Below, in pieces: positions 7,991-17,584 of a stretch of 64,000 nt of DNA. Each line of letters opens with the position of its first letter. Position 1 is the stretch's first letter. The stretch comes from Streptomyces hayashii. Lineage in GTDB: Bacteria; Actinomycetota; Actinomycetes; Streptomycetales; Streptomycetaceae. The stretch is taken from contig NZ_JAHHIU010000081.1 in NCBI RefSeq assembly GCF_024539815.1, positions 62,001-126,000 of the forward strand, read 5' to 3'. Under the pieces are notes generated by a model. It was not told where the DNA came from. It saw only the letters and a program-made list of their open reading frames with translations, and made no database searches. The translations under genes were made by a program, and so were the position numbers.

Positions 7991-8725
7991 TTACCCGAAG
8001 GTGGACTGCGCTCCAAAACGGGTATCCGCGCCGAGCAGCGCGGGAAGTTCGGCGAGGCTGACGATGCGGTGCCGGCCGGACGGCAGCTCGACGGTGGCCC
8101 CGCCTCCGTAACGGTCGATCCACACGGAGAGAAGACCGGCGTCGGCGGCGCCCCGTCCGTCGATCTCCGGATGGTCGCCCACGTAGGCCACTTCGTGCGG
8201 GGGCAGGGAGAGGGCCTCGCAGGCCGCGAGGAAGGCGCCGGCCTCCGGCTTGGAGACGCCGAGCTCCGCGGCGCACAGGATGACCTCGAAGCGGTCGTGG
8301 ACGCCGAGGACGCGCAGCTTGTGGTCCTGGACGTGGATGCTGGAGTTCGACAGCACGGCGTGGCGGTGGCTGGCGGCGAGGGCGTCGAGCACGGGCAGGA
8401 CGTCGGGGAACAGCGACCAGGCGGCCTCGTAGTGCGTGATGTACCGACGGAACCAGGCGTCGGCCTCCTCGTCGGTCAGCTCCGGCCGCTCCAGGAACGC
8501 CCGCACCCGGTCGCGGCGCTGGTCCTCGAAGGTCATCCCGCCCGCGGAGAACCGCGCCCACTGCTGGTCGGTCACCTCCCGCCAGCGCGCGAGGGCCTCC
8601 TCCGCGGTGCCGAACCGGTCCAGCAGCCGCTCGGTGGTGAGGTACGACCGCATGCCCTCGCGGTCGGCGGTCGTGTAGTCGAAGAGGGTGTCGTCAACGT
8701 CCCAGACCACGGCACGAATGCTCAT
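7991..8725 (-). CDS. HAD-superfamily hydrolase
   Basis: Probable small-molecule phosphatase, 244 residues. Motif I is DVDDT (residues 9-13, nucleophile and acid/base aspartates), motif II is LSNSS, the motif III lysine is in GVSKPEAGAF, and motif IV is VGDHPEIDGRGA. A helical cap lies between motifs I and II (residues ~20-95), typical of subfamily I (2-haloacid dehalogenase/phosphoglycolate phosphatase type). ATG 8725 opens MSIRAVVWDVDDT. Substrate unknown. Confidence 0.88.
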   Translation of the reverse strand: MSIRAVVWDVDDTLFDYTTADREGMRSYLTTERLLDRFGTAEEALARWREVTDQQWARFSAGGMTFEDQRRDRVRAFLERPELTDEEADAWFRRYITHYEAAWSLFPDVLPVLDALAASHRHAVLSNSSIHVQDHKLRVLGVHDRFEVILCAAELGVSKPEAGAFLAACEALSLPPHEVAYVGDHPEIDGRGAADAGLLSVWIDRYGGGATVELPSGRHRIVSLAELPALLGADTRFGAQSTFG

Positions 8726-8774
8726 GCCCCGACGGTATCGCGGGCCGGCGCACCGGGGACATGAGCAAGACGGG

Positions 8775-8858
8775 GTGGCGGCGGCCGTGCCGGTCGTCGT
8801 CGTGCCGGAGATCTTGGGCGAGTTCGCCTACCTGATCGACGAGAGCGACGCCCGCTGA
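8775..8858 (+). pseudogene. possible relic of a PIN-domain gene
   Basis: A 27-codon frame (GTG to TGA) reads VPVVVVPEILGEFAYLIDE, which resembles the PIN-domain stretch with a proline-preceded strand and the acidic glutamate (VP..L.E..YLL). The N-terminal aspartate motif and all downstream parts of the domain are absent, and there is no ribosome site. Only a faint resemblance; it may be chance coding in a 195-bp gap between the HAD and gltX genes. Confidence 0.25.
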
Positions 8859-8864
8859 CGGCGA

Positions 8865-8911
8865 ACGCGTGAGGGGCGGCTCCCGGAGTCCGGGAGCCGC
8901 CCCTCACGCGT
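8865..8911 (-). terminator. gltX terminator, very long perfect hairpin
   Basis: Arms 8865-8887 and 8889-8911 are perfect 23-bp inverse copies around one base; in RNA a loop of a few bases opens at the top. It begins 10 bp after the gltX stop, consistent with termination of gltX. Confidence 0.85.
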
Positions 8912-8920
8912 GTGCCGGCG

Positions 8921-10405
8921 TTACGCCGCGAGCTTCGCCAGGGCCGCGTCGATGCGGGCCAGCGTCCTGTCCTTGCCCAGGATCTCCAGGGACTCGAAGA
9001 GGGGCAGGCCGACGGTGCGGCCGGTGACGGCGACGCGGACGGGGGCCTGGGCCTTGCCGAGCTTGAGGCCGTGGGCCTCGCCGGCGGCCAGGACGGCCTC
9101 CTTCAGGGACTCGGCCGAGCTCCAGTCGGCCGACTCCAGCTTCTCCCTCGCCGTGGCCAGCAGGGCGTCGCTGCCCTCCTTCATCGCCTTCGTCCAGGAG
9201 GCCTCGTCGAAGACGGGCTCCGGCAGGAAGAGGAAGTCGACGTTGTCGGTGATCTCGGAGAGGACCTTCAGCCGGGTCTGGGCGTGCGGGGCGATCGCCT
9301 GCCACTTCGCCTCGTCGAAGTCCTCCGGCGCCCAGGGGGCGACCGGGGCCTTCAGCCAGGGGGCGCAGCGCTCGGTGAAGTCCTTCACGTCGAGCAGGCG
9401 GATGTGGTCGGCGTTGATCGCCTCGCACTTCTTGAGGTCGAAGCGCGCCGGGTTGGGGTTGACGTCGGCGACGTCGAAGGCCGCGACCATCTCGTCCATC
9501 GTGAAGATGTCCTGGTCGGCCGAGAGCGACCAGCCGAGGAGCGAGAGGTAGTTGAGCAGGCCCTCGGGCAGGAAGCCGCGCTCCCGGTAGAGGTTGAGCG
9601 AGGACTGCGGGTCCCGCTTCGACAGCTTCTTGTTGCCCTCGCCCATCACGTACGGCAGGTGACCGAACAGCGGGGTCCGCTTGGCGATGCCCAGCTCGGT
9701 CAGCGCCTTGTAGAGGGCGATCTGGCGGGGGGTGGACGACAGCAGGTCCTCGCCGCGCAGGACGTGCGTGATCTCCATCAGCGCGTCGTCCACCGGGTTG
9801 ACCAGCGTGTACAGCGGGGCGCCGTTCGCGCGGACGATGCCGTAGTCGGGGACGTTCTCCGGGGTGAACGTCAGCTCGCCGCGGACCAGGTCCGTGAACG
9901 TGATCGTCTCGTCGGGCATCCGGAAGCGGACGATGGGGGCGCGGCCCTGGGCCGTGTACTCCTCGACCTGCGCGGCGCTCAGGTCGCGGCAGTGGCCGTC
10001 GTAGCCGGACGGCTTGCCGGCGGCGCGGGCGGCCTCGCGGCGGGTGTCCAGCTCCTCCTGCGAGCAGTAGCAGCGGTACGCGTGACCGGCGTCCAGGAGC
10101 TTCCGGGCGACGTCCTCGTAGAGGTCCATGCGCTGCGACTGGCGGTACGGCGCGTGCGGGCCGCCGATCTCGGGGCCCTCGTCCCAGTCGAAGCCCAGCC
10201 AGCGCATCGAGTCCAGCAGTTGGGTGTACGACTCCTCGGAGTCGCGGGCCGCGTCGGTGTCCTCGATGCGGAAGACCAGCGTGCCCTGGTGGTGCTTGGC
10301 GAACGCCCAGTTGAACAGGGCGGTGCGGACCAGGCCCACGTGCGGGTTACCGGTGGGCGAGGGACAGAAACGGACGCGTACGGGGGAGCCGGGTGCGCTA
10401 GCCAC
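8921..10405 (-). CDS. gltX: glutamyl-tRNA synthetase
   Basis: Charges tRNA-Glu (and, in organisms with GatCAB, mischarges tRNA-Gln). 494 residues from GTG 10405. Class I signatures: [18 protein letters not shown] (HIGH equivalent) near the N-terminus and KKLSKRD (KMSKS equivalent) near residue 250. GTG at 10405 is preferred over TTG 10414: the frame then begins [13 protein letters not shown], and the start overlaps the stop of the upstream gene by 8 bp, implying coupled translation. It stands near the tRNA-Glu/Gln cluster that supplies its substrates. Confidence 0.95.
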   Translation of the reverse strand: MASAPGSPVRVRFCPSPTGNPHVGLVRTALFNWAFAKHHQGTLVFRIEDTDAARDSEESYTQLLDSMRWLGFDWDEGPEIGGPHAPYRQSQRMDLYEDVARKLLDAGHAYRCYCSQEELDTRREAARAAGKPSGYDGHCRDLSAAQVEEYTAQGRAPIVRFRMPDETITFTDLVRGELTFTPENVPDYGIVRANGAPLYTLVNPVDDALMEITHVLRGEDLLSSTPRQIALYKALTELGIAKRTPLFGHLPYVMGEGNKKLSKRDPQSSLNLYRERGFLPEGLLNYLSLLGWSLSADQDIFTMDEMVAAFDVADVNPNPARFDLKKCEAINADHIRLLDVKDFTERCAPWLKAPVAPWAPEDFDEAKWQAIAPHAQTRLKVLSEITDNVDFLFLPEPVFDEASWTKAMKEGSDALLATAREKLESADWSSAESLKEAVLAAGEAHGLKLGKAQAPVRVAVTGRTVGLPLFESLEILGKDRTLARIDAALAKLAA

Positions 10406-11183
10406 GCTTGACAACCTTGTTGGTGAGAGTGCCGATGCCTTCGATGGTGACGGCGACCTCGTCGCCGACTACCAGGGGGCCGACCCCTGCCGGGGTGCCC
10501 GTGAGGATCACGTCGCCGGGGAGCAGCGTCATGGCCTCGGTGATGTTGACGATCAGATCCTCGATGGAGTGGATCATCTCGCTGGTGCGGCCGAGCTGAC
10601 GCTGGGCGCCGTTGACCGTGAGCTGGACGGTGAGGTCGCTCGCGGTCTTCAGGTCCAGGCCGGTCTCCACCCAGGGGCCCAGGGGGCAGGAGGTGTCGAA
10701 GCCCTTGGCCCGGGCCCACTGCTTCTCGCGCTTCTGCACGTCGCGGGCGGTGACGTCGTTGGCGCAGGTGTAGCCGAAGATCACGTCCTTGACGCGCTCG
10801 CGGGGCACCTCGCGGCACAGCCGGCCGATGACCACGGCGAGCTCGGCCTCGTGGTGGACCTCCGCGGAGAAGGACGGGTACTGGATGGCGTCGCCGTCCC
10901 CGATCACCGAGGTGGACGGTTTGAAGAAGGCGAACGGGGCGTCCGGGACCTCGTTGCCCAGCTCGCGCGCGTGTTCGGCGTAGTTGCGGCCGAAGGCCAC
11001 GACCTTGTTGGGCAGCACGGGCGGGAGCAGCCGGACCTTGCTCAGCGGCACCTTGGTGCCGGAGAGCTCGAAGTCCGTGAACGGGATGCCCTTGATGATG
11101 TCGAGGACGAGCTCGTCCGGCTTGTCGCCCTCGACCGCGCCGAAGGCGACGTTCCCGTCGATGGAGAACCTGGCGATGCGCAC
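10398..11183 (-). CDS. fumarylacetoacetate hydrolase family protein
   Basis: 261 residues with a C-terminal FAH catalytic domain. Metal ligands are visible as the E-x-E pair in [15 protein letters not shown] and the aspartate of [23 protein letters not shown] and [10 protein letters not shown] are family blocks. Members split or decarboxylate diketo acids (for example oxaloacetate, acylpyruvates) with Mg2+; substrate not deducible. GTG start at 11183. It is the first gene of a coupled pair with gltX. Confidence 0.88.
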   Translation of the reverse strand: MRIARFSIDGNVAFGAVEGDKPDELVLDIIKGIPFTDFELSGTKVPLSKVRLLPPVLPNKVVAFGRNYAEHARELGNEVPDAPFAFFKPSTSVIGDGDAIQYPSFSAEVHHEAELAVVIGRLCREVPRERVKDVIFGYTCANDVTARDVQKREKQWARAKGFDTSCPLGPWVETGLDLKTASDLTVQLTVNGAQRQLGRTSEMIHSIEDLIVNITEAMTLLPGDVILTGTPAGVGPLVVGDEVAVTIEGIGTLTNKVVKRG

Positions 11184-11240
11184 GGGTTGGTTGGCCCCTT
11201 GACTGAGCTGGCTGGAGTGTGACGCTCCAGGCTAACGCGG

Positions 11241-11268
11241 AAGGGCGTCCCCGGCCGGGGACGCCCTT
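11241..11268. terminator. perfect 28-bp palindromic terminator
   Basis: AAGGGCGTCCCCGG followed at once by its inverse, ending in CCCTT. It separates the 57-residue peptide gene from the FAH-gltX unit on the same strand, about 95 bp after the peptide stop. Confidence 0.75.
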
Positions 11269-11362
11269 GACATCGGTGGACGGTCGCCTTGAGCATTCGG
11301 CGGCCGGTGTCCGTATCCCTCCACGAAGATCGGTGAGGATCGTGTGGAGCCACGGCGTGGGT

Positions 11363-11536
11363 CTACTGCACGACGGAGGCCGCGACCGGGATCTCCATGA
11401 GGATGGTGCGCTTGGGGTTGGCAGTCTGGGCCGGGAGGTCGACGGAGTGCTCCGGCTGCTCGGGGAGCTGCAGTTCGTCGGCGTCCGAGAGGTGCGCCAG
11501 CGTCGTGCGCCGCGGGTTGGCGATCTTGTGGAACAT
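11363..11536 (-). CDS. 57-residue peptide with a repeated ANPxRTxL motif
   Basis: Not a family I can name. The peptide holds two copies of one motif, ANPRRTTL at residues 6-13 and ANPKRTIL at 39-46, flanking an acidic, proline-containing middle (DADELQLPEQPEHSVDLP). The C-terminus is hydrophobic (MEIPVAASVVQ). There is no cysteine, signal peptide or membrane segment. ATG 11536 is chosen (GAAG 9 bases upstream); a GTG at 11551 would add five residues. It has a strong terminator downstream and a long upstream region. No modifying enzyme lies near, so a RiPP role is only speculation; a small structural or regulatory peptide is equally possible. Confidence 0.65.
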   Translation of the reverse strand: MFHKIANPRRTTLAHLSDADELQLPEQPEHSVDLPAQTANPKRTILMEIPVAASVVQ

Positions 11537-12156
11537 CGTCGTCGTCTTCACTGTTGTACTCGACCCTGTCGTTTCCGGGCGCCGGAAAGGGCCCCCAAGG
11601 GCCCCCGCGCAGGCGCGGCTTGTCGGATTTGCCATCCCTGTAAAACGTCAGGCTAAACACGCGAATCCCGGTGAACGCGTGAAGGTCGCATGATCGGCGT
11701 GTGAGTTTGCTCACGAATCCATGGGCAAAACGGTCAATTCAGACCACCAATCGACCGCAACGAAACGGACATTGACCACCTGAAGCGCATATTCCGCTCC
11801 TGATCATGGCGACTGGGACACCGCCCGCACCCTGCGGCTTCGCCCTCTTATGTCCGCCTTATGTGGGATGGGTTTCTACATCCCGTAACTTGACCCTCAC
11901 TTCGTGTCACGGATGTCACAGCCTGGCCAACGGGCCTTGTTGGAGATCCTGCACTGTGCTGGAATTCCTCGGACCGCCGCGGGATCGAGCCGGCGCACAG
12001 AGGGCGCGTCAGAGCGCCCGGTGGCGGCGAGGTTAGGGGGAGCCGGCGCCGGTACTCACGACCATCCGGGGGGCGTAATTCAGGACGCCCCTCAACACGC
12101 CGACACCGTCCTTCCGTTCACGCGGAGGGGCGCCTGGTCCAGAGGTTGCGACGCTA
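11537..12156. promoter_or_regulatory. 620-bp divergent regulatory region before conservon 1
   Basis: No gene seen. It contains the promoters of the minus-strand peptide and of cvnA1. Visible elements: a GGGATG/CATCCC inverted repeat (11865-11870 and 11879-11884), a TTGACC box at 11890-11895, and TGTCAC repeated twice around 11905-11919. An AGAGG ribosome site lies 11 bases before the cvnA1 GTG. A convincing -10 box could not be fixed by eye. Confidence 0.4.
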
Positions 12157-15100
12157 GTGCAGGGACGTTTCAAGAGGGATGGCAGCGCTTCGGCCGAGCC
12201 GGAGCCGCACGGCGGGACTGGCCCGATGGCAGTCGGCTCCTCGCCCCAGCACGCCCAGAACCCGGGCCCGGCCGCGTCCGGCGACGGCGGTGAGCGCCCC
12301 GGGCGCCCCGGCGCGTCCGCGTCGCCGAGTTCCCCTTCCCCGACTCCGACGGTCAAGCCGCCCACCGGTCCCCCCGGTCCCGGCCCGCGCGTGGCCCTGC
12401 GCAACTGGCGCATCTCCACGCGTCTGGTGGCGCTGCTGACCCTGCCGGTGGTCGCGGCCACCACGCTGGGCGCGGTGCGCATCAACCAGTCGATGGACGA
12501 CATCAAGCAGCTCGACAACATGAAGCTGCTGACGGACATGACCAAGCAGGCCACCGAACTGGCCGTGCAGCTGCAGAACGAGCGCGACCGCTCCGCCGGC
12601 CCGCTGGCGCACGACGTCAAGCCGACCGAGTTCGGCGTCAAGGGCTACCGGGACAAGACCGACAAGGCCCTCGTCGCCTTCCAGGACGCCTCGGAGGAGA
12701 TCGACACCGCCAGCGCGGACGGCAACCTGCAGGGTGTGCGCGACAGCCTCGTGGGTCTCCTCAGCGACCTCGGCAACCTCGCCAAGATCCGCAACACGGC
12801 GTACACGGAGAAGAACAACTCCACCCAGACGGTCGAGGCCTACCACCGTCTGATCACCAGCCTGCTCGACCTGTCCCAGGACATGGCCCAGGCCACGAGC
12901 AACCCGGAGATGATCCAGCGCACCCGTGCCCTGGCCGCCTTCTCCTCCGCCAAGGAGTACGCCTCGGTCCAGCGCGCCGTCCTCGCGGCCGCGCTGCCGA
13001 AGAACAACCTCGTCTACGGCCAGATCTCCGAGAACGACCGGCAGTACGCCGAGGCCGCCCTGGAGAACCAGGACTCCGAGCTCGCGAGCTTCCGCAGCAT
13101 CTACGGCGACGACGGAGCCGAGGAACTGCTGAAGCCCATCGAGCAGGGCAACCCGGTCATCGAGGAAGCCGACACCTACGCCACCCGCGCGCTCAGCTCC
13201 TCGACCGGTCTTCAGTCCCTGGACAAGCGGTCGTACCAGGACTGGATCGACGACAGCTCGACCAAGATCGCTCAGATGAACAACATCGAGCACACGCTGC
13301 TGGAGGACATGGAGCAGAAGGCGCGTGAGCTGCGCGCCGCGTCCGAGCGCGAGGCGATCATCTCCGGTGCGCTCATCCTGCTGGTGCTGGGCGTGTCGCT
13401 GGTCGGCGCGTTCGTCGTCGCCCGGTCCATGATCCGCTCGCTGCGCCGTCTGCAGGAGACCGCCACCAAGGTCGCCCAGGACCGGCTGCCCGAGCTGGTC
13501 AAGCAGCTGTCCGAGTCCGACCCCCAGGACGTCGACACGTCCGTGGAGTCGGTCGGTGTGCACTCCCGGGACGAGATCGGCCAGGTGGCCGCGGCCTTCG
13601 ACGACGTGCACCGCGAGGCCGTCCGCCTCGCCGCCGAGCAGGCCCTGCTGCGGGGCAACGTCAACGCGATGTTCACCAACCTCTCGCGCCGCTCCCAGGG
13701 CCTCATCCAGCGTCAGCTCTCGCTCATCTCCGAACTGGAGTCCCGCGAGGCCGACCCGGACCAGCTGTCCTCGCTCTTCAAGCTCGACCACCTCGCGACC
13801 CGCATGCGCCGTAACGGTGAGAACCTCCTCGTCCTCGCGGGTGAGGAGCCCGGCCGACGCTGGACCCGTCCGGTCCCGCTGGTCGACGTGCTGCGCGCCG
13901 CCGCCTCCGAGGTGGAGCAGTACGAGCGCATCGAGCTGTCCTCCGTGCCGACCACCGAAGTGGCCGGCCGGGTCGTCAACGACCTCGTGCACCTGCTCGC
14001 CGAGCTGCTGGAGAACGCCACGTCGTTCTCCTCCCCGCAGACCAAGGTCAAGGTCACCGGTCACGCGCTGCCCGACGGCCGGGTGCTGATCGAGATCCAC
14101 GACACCGGCATCGGCCTGTCCCCCGAGGACCTCGCCGCGATCAACGAGCGGCTCGCCTCGCCGCCGACCGTGGACGTGTCGGTCTCCCGGCGCATGGGTC
14201 TGTTCGTGGTCGGCCGGCTGTCGCAGCGCCACGGCATCCGCATCCAGCTGCGCCCCTCCGACTCCGGTGGCACGACCGCGCTGGTCATGCTGCCCGTGGA
14301 CGTCGCCCAGGGCGGCAAGAAGCCCCAGCCCAAGCCCGGTCAGGGCGGCGCCGCCGGCGGTCCGGCCGCCGCGCAGGCCGCTGCCGGCGTCGCCGCCGCG
14401 CGTCGCCAGAACGGCTCGCAGAACGGCTCGCAGGGCGGCGCCCTCGGCACGGGCGCCCCGAACGGCGGCGGCGCTCTCGGCGCCGGTTCCGGCGCGGGCG
14501 GCCGGCTCGGCGGCGGCCAGGGTCCCCGGGCCGCGCTGCCCGGCCGTGACGGCGGTGGCCGCCCCGGCGGCCAGCCGCCGCGCGCACCGCAGCAGCCCCC
14601 GCTCTCCCCCCAGCAGGGCCGCCCGGCCGGCCCCGGCTTCGGAGGCCAGGCGCCGGGCGCGCCGCAGGGCCTGCAGGCCGCCGGCACCGGTACGCCGGGC
14701 GCGGACATGTTCGGCGGCGGACGTCCGCCGCAGCAGCGGGGCGCCAAGAACGAGCAGGGCGGCCGCGGCCGTCAGCCGCAGCTGCCGCCGCGCGGAGGCC
14801 CGCGCGCCGAGCTGCCCGGCGGCAACCCGCAGCCGCGTGTGACCAGCTGGGGCGACGAGAACGCCCAGCCGCCGGTGCCGCGCACCCCGCTGGACGCTCC
14901 GCGCGGCCACGAGGAGCCGGACGTCGCCCAGACCTCGCGCATGCCGCGCGTCGACGACCGCCAGGGTCCCGGCGCCACCGCCGAGATACCGGCGATCCCG
15001 CGGATGGACGAGCGCCAGGGCCCGGCGGGTCCCGCCGACTTCGGCCGCCCGGTGGCGAACGGTCTGCACGGCACGGGCCAGTTCCCGGCCGTGGGCAACC

Positions 15101-15936
15101 CGCAGGGCGGTTACGACGGCCGGCAGGACACGGGCCAGTTCCAGCGCCCGGGCCTGAACGGCGTCAACGGCGTGAACGGGCGGCAGGACAGCGGCCGGTT
15201 CGAGCGGCCCGGCACGACCGGCCGTCCGGACGACAACGGCTTCACCCGCTCCGACGTCTTCGGCGCCCCGGGCGGGCAGAACGCTCCGGCGAACCCGAAC
15301 CAGTTCGCTCCGCAGGCCTACGACAACGGCTCCACCGGCCAGTTCGCCGCTCCGGGCTACGACGGTTCCGCCACCGGTCAGCACGCGCTGCCCGGCCGCC
15401 AGGACCCCTCGGCCGCAGGCCGGTTCGGCGCTCCGCAGCCCAACGGTTACGGTGCTCCGGCCCAGCCGGAGGCTCTGCCGCCGGCGGGCCCGGGCGACGG
15501 CCGCACTCCGCTGTACGACACGTTGGAGACCAACTGGTTCCACGGTCAGCAGGCGGGGGCCGCGGCCGCGGAGCCGCAGCAGCACGAACAGCAGCCGCAG
15601 CAGGCTCCGGCCGCTCCCCAGCGTCCCGCTGCCGCCAGTTCGTCCTGGCGCACCTCGCCGAACGACGAACTCGTCCGGCAGGCCGAGCGCGTCAGGCAGC
15701 CGGCCGCGGGCGGCGTCACCACCTCCGGTCTGCCGCGCCGGGTGCCCCGGGCGAACCTCGTCCCGGGCACGGCTCAGCAGCAACAGCACCAAAGCGGTCC
15801 GCAGGTCTCGCGTGCGCCTGACGACGTACGCGGCCGGCTGACCAATCTCCGTCGGGGCATCGCACAGGGTCGACAGGCCGGCAACGGCCCGCAGACCGGC
15901 AGCTTCCCCAGCCCCACTCACCAGCAGGAGCGTTAG
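12157..15936 (+). CDS. cvnA1: conservon sensor kinase-like protein CvnA (first operon)
   Basis: Membrane sensor of a Streptomyces conservon, thought to act with its GTPase as a G-protein-coupled-like module. 1259 residues: disordered N-terminus to ~80, TM1 ~90-107, extracytoplasmic NIT-like sensor domain, TM2 ~401-423, HAMP, a dimerisation region with KLDHLATRMRRNGENLLVL, and a GHKL ATPase (LLAELLENATSFSS near 613, DTGIGLS near 648, GLFVVGRLSQRHG). The usual phospho-acceptor H-box context is degenerate, with the histidine in LDHLATR. A 540-residue Gly/Pro/Gln-rich tail follows. GTG start. First gene of cvnABCD. Confidence 0.93.
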   Translation: MQGRFKRDGSASAEPEPHGGTGPMAVGSSPQHAQNPGPAASGDGGERPGRPGASASPSSPSPTPTVKPPTGPPGPGPRVALRNWRISTRLVALLTLPVVAATTLGAVRINQSMDDIKQLDNMKLLTDMTKQATELAVQLQNERDRSAGPLAHDVKPTEFGVKGYRDKTDKALVAFQDASEEIDTASADGNLQGVRDSLVGLLSDLGNLAKIRNTAYTEKNNSTQTVEAYHRLITSLLDLSQDMAQATSNPEMIQRTRALAAFSSAKEYASVQRAVLAAALPKNNLVYGQISENDRQYAEAALENQDSELASFRSIYGDDGAEELLKPIEQGNPVIEEADTYATRALSSSTGLQSLDKRSYQDWIDDSSTKIAQMNNIEHTLLEDMEQKARELRAASEREAIISGALILLVLGVSLVGAFVVARSMIRSLRRLQETATKVAQDRLPELVKQLSESDPQDVDTSVESVGVHSRDEIGQVAAAFDDVHREAVRLAAEQALLRGNVNAMFTNLSRRSQGLIQRQLSLISELESREADPDQLSSLFKLDHLATRMRRNGENLLVLAGEEPGRRWTRPVPLVDVLRAAASEVEQYERIELSSVPTTEVAGRVVNDLVHLLAELLENATSFSSPQTKVKVTGHALPDGRVLIEIHDTGIGLSPEDLAAINERLASPPTVDVSVSRRMGLFVVGRLSQRHGIRIQLRPSDSGGTTALVMLPVDVAQGGKKPQPKPGQGGAAGGPAAAQAAAGVAAARRQNGSQNGSQGGALGTGAPNGGGALGAGSGAGGRLGGGQGPRAALPGRDGGGRPGGQPPRAPQQPPLSPQQGRPAGPGFGGQAPGAPQGLQAAGTGTPGADMFGGGRPPQQRGAKNEQGGRGRQPQLPPRGGPRAELPGGNPQPRVTSWGDENAQPPVPRTPLDAPRGHEEPDVAQTSRMPRVDDRQGPGATAEIPAIPRMDERQGPAGPADFGRPVANGLHGTGQFPAVGNPQGGYDGRQDTGQFQRPGLNGVNGVNGRQDSGRFERPGTTGRPDDNGFTRSDVFGAPGGQNAPANPNQFAPQAYDNGSTGQFAAPGYDGSATGQHALPGRQDPSAAGRFGAPQPNGYGAPAQPEALPPAGPGDGRTPLYDTLETNWFHGQQAGAAAAEPQQHEQQPQQAPAAPQRPAAASSSWRTSPNDELVRQAERVRQPAAGGVTTSGLPRRVPRANLVPGTAQQQQHQSGPQVSRAPDDVRGRLTNLRRGIAQGRQAGNGPQTGSFPSPTHQQER

Positions 15937-16359
15937 TTGAGCCAGATGAGCCAGGCAGCACAGAACCTGAACTGGTTGATCACCAACTTCGTGGACAACA
16001 CCCCTGGGGTGTCCCACACCGTCGTGGTGTCCGCCGACGGGCTCCTGCTCGCGATGTCCGAGGGCTTCCCGCGCGACCGTGCCGACCAGCTGGCGGCCGT
16101 CGCGTCGGGACTCACCTCACTGACCGCCGGCGCGTCCCGGATCTTCGAGGGCGGCAGCGTGGCGCAGACCGTCGTCGAGATGGAGCGAGGGTTCCTCTTC
16201 CTCATGTCCGTCTCGGACGGCTCGTCCCTCGCCGTGCTCGCGCACCCCGAGTGCGACATCGGCCTCGTCGGCTACGAGATGGCGCTCCTTGTCGATCGTG
16301 CGGGCGCGGTGCTCACGCCCGATCTGCGCGCCGAGCTCCAGGGCAGTCTGCTCCACTGA
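15937..16359 (+). CDS. cvnB1: conservon roadblock/LC7 protein CvnB
   Basis: 140-residue roadblock/LC7-fold protein, the likely GTPase-activating or scaffold partner of CvnD (MglB-like). Landmarks are LNWLITNFVDNTPGVSHTVVVSADGLLLAMSEG and the TAGASRIFEGG strand. TTG 15937 follows the cvnA stop directly and is 7 bases after AGGAG, whereas ATG 15946 is 16 bases away; the paralogue has GTG at the same relative place, supporting the upstream start. Confidence 0.92.
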   Translation: MSQMSQAAQNLNWLITNFVDNTPGVSHTVVVSADGLLLAMSEGFPRDRADQLAAVASGLTSLTAGASRIFEGGSVAQTVVEMERGFLFLMSVSDGSSLAVLAHPECDIGLVGYEMALLVDRAGAVLTPDLRAELQGSLLH

Positions 16360-16471
16360 CCCGCCCTCGTACCACCCGCCTCACGAAATCACCGTCCGGC
16401 CGACACAATCCCCCCACCGGCCCAGACGGACGGCACGACAATCCGAGAATGCTGTCCCGCCCGGAGGATCC

Positions 16472-16870
16472 ATGACCCCGCCCACCGCCCATCATGACCC
16501 GTACGCGGAGCCGTACGGGGATGAGGGCGACCAGCCGCTGGTGCGTCCGTACGCGATGACCGGTGGCCGGACCCGGCCGCGTTATCAGCTCGCCATCGAG
16601 GCGCTGATCAGCACCACGGCCGACCCGGCAGCGCTCATGGGGCTGCTTCCCGAACACCAGCGCATCTGTCACCTGTGCCGTGAGGTGAAGTCGGTCGCCG
16701 AGGTCTCGGCGCTGCTGGCCATGCCGCTGGGCGTGGCTCGGATCCTCGTCGCGGACCTCGCCGAGGCCGGTCTGGTGGCCATCCACCAGCCGGGCGGCGA
16801 CGAGAACAACGGTGGCGCACCTGACGTGACGCTGCTCGAAAGGGTGCTCAGTGGACTTCGCAAGCTCTGA
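16472..16870 (+). CDS. cvnC1: conservon DUF742 protein CvnC
   Basis: 132-residue DUF742 protein, a winged-helix-like fold (RPYAMTGGRTRPRYQLAIEAL, then LCREVKSVAEVSALLAMPLGVARILVADLAEAGLVAIHQP). It likely bridges CvnA and CvnD. ATG 16472 follows GGAGG. Its last 20 bp overlap cvnD, whose GTG lies inside LSGLRKL. Confidence 0.93.
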   Translation: MTPPTAHHDPYAEPYGDEGDQPLVRPYAMTGGRTRPRYQLAIEALISTTADPAALMGLLPEHQRICHLCREVKSVAEVSALLAMPLGVARILVADLAEAGLVAIHQPGGDENNGGAPDVTLLERVLSGLRKL

Positions 16871-17426
16871 CGGAGGGCGGGCCACCACCTCCGCGAAGAT
16901 CGTGGTGGCGGGTGGCTTCGGCGTGGGCAAGACCACGTTCGTGGGCGCCGTCTCCGAGATCAACCCGCTGCGCACGGAGGCCGTGATGACGTCCGCGAGC
17001 GCGGGCATCGACGACCTCACCCACACCGGGGACAAGACCACCACCACGGTGGCCATGGACTTCGGCCGCATCACGCTCGACCAGGACCTGATCCTCTACC
17101 TGTTCGGCACCCCGGGCCAGGACCGGTTCTGGTTCATGTGGGACGACCTGGTGCGCGGCGCCATCGGCGCCGTGGTGCTGGTGGACACGCGGCGGCTGGC
17201 CGACTGCTTCCCCGCGGTCGACTACTTCGAGAACAGCGGTCTGCCGTTCGTCGTCGCCCTCAACGGTTTCGACGGTCAGCAGCCCTACCAGCCCGAAGAG
17301 GTGCGCGAGGCGCTGCAGATCGGCCCGGACACCCCGATCATCACGACGGACGCCCGGCACCGCTCGGACGCCAAGAGCGCGCTGATCACGCTGGTCGAGC
17401 ATGCGCTCATGGCACGACTGCGGTAA
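16851..17426 (+). CDS. cvnD1: conservon Ras-like GTPase CvnD
   Basis: 191-residue small GTPase. P-loop GGFGVGKT (residues 21-28), switch/G3 region FGTPGQDRFWFMWDDL, and the G4-like ALNGFDG. The G3 aspartate of DxxG is replaced by a GTPGQ context, as in the MglA/conservon group. Translation is coupled to cvnC by a 20-bp overlap. Cytoplasmic, recruited to the membrane by CvnA/B/C. Confidence 0.94.
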   Translation: MDFASSDGGRATTSAKIVVAGGFGVGKTTFVGAVSEINPLRTEAVMTSASAGIDDLTHTGDKTTTTVAMDFGRITLDQDLILYLFGTPGQDRFWFMWDDLVRGAIGAVVLVDTRRLADCFPAVDYFENSGLPFVVALNGFDGQQPYQPEEVREALQIGPDTPIITTDARHRSDAKSALITLVEHALMARLR

Positions 17427-17584
17427 CTTTCAACAATCCGGTGCCGTACGGCAGTTGTCGTAGACGCTTCGGAGCCGGCTGTGGCCTTTGACACGGTCGG
17501 CTCCGGTGTTCATAACGTTTCGGCAGAGGAATCGGCGGAAACCGCCACGCGTCGCGGTCGCCTGGTCTCACTGTGCGCACGAAG

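Noticed and set aside
12154..16017. Very long minus-strand open frame opposite the first conservon
   Set aside because: Antisense shadow of cvnA1 caused by high-GC codon use; low-complexity Arg/Gly/His translation and no ribosome site.
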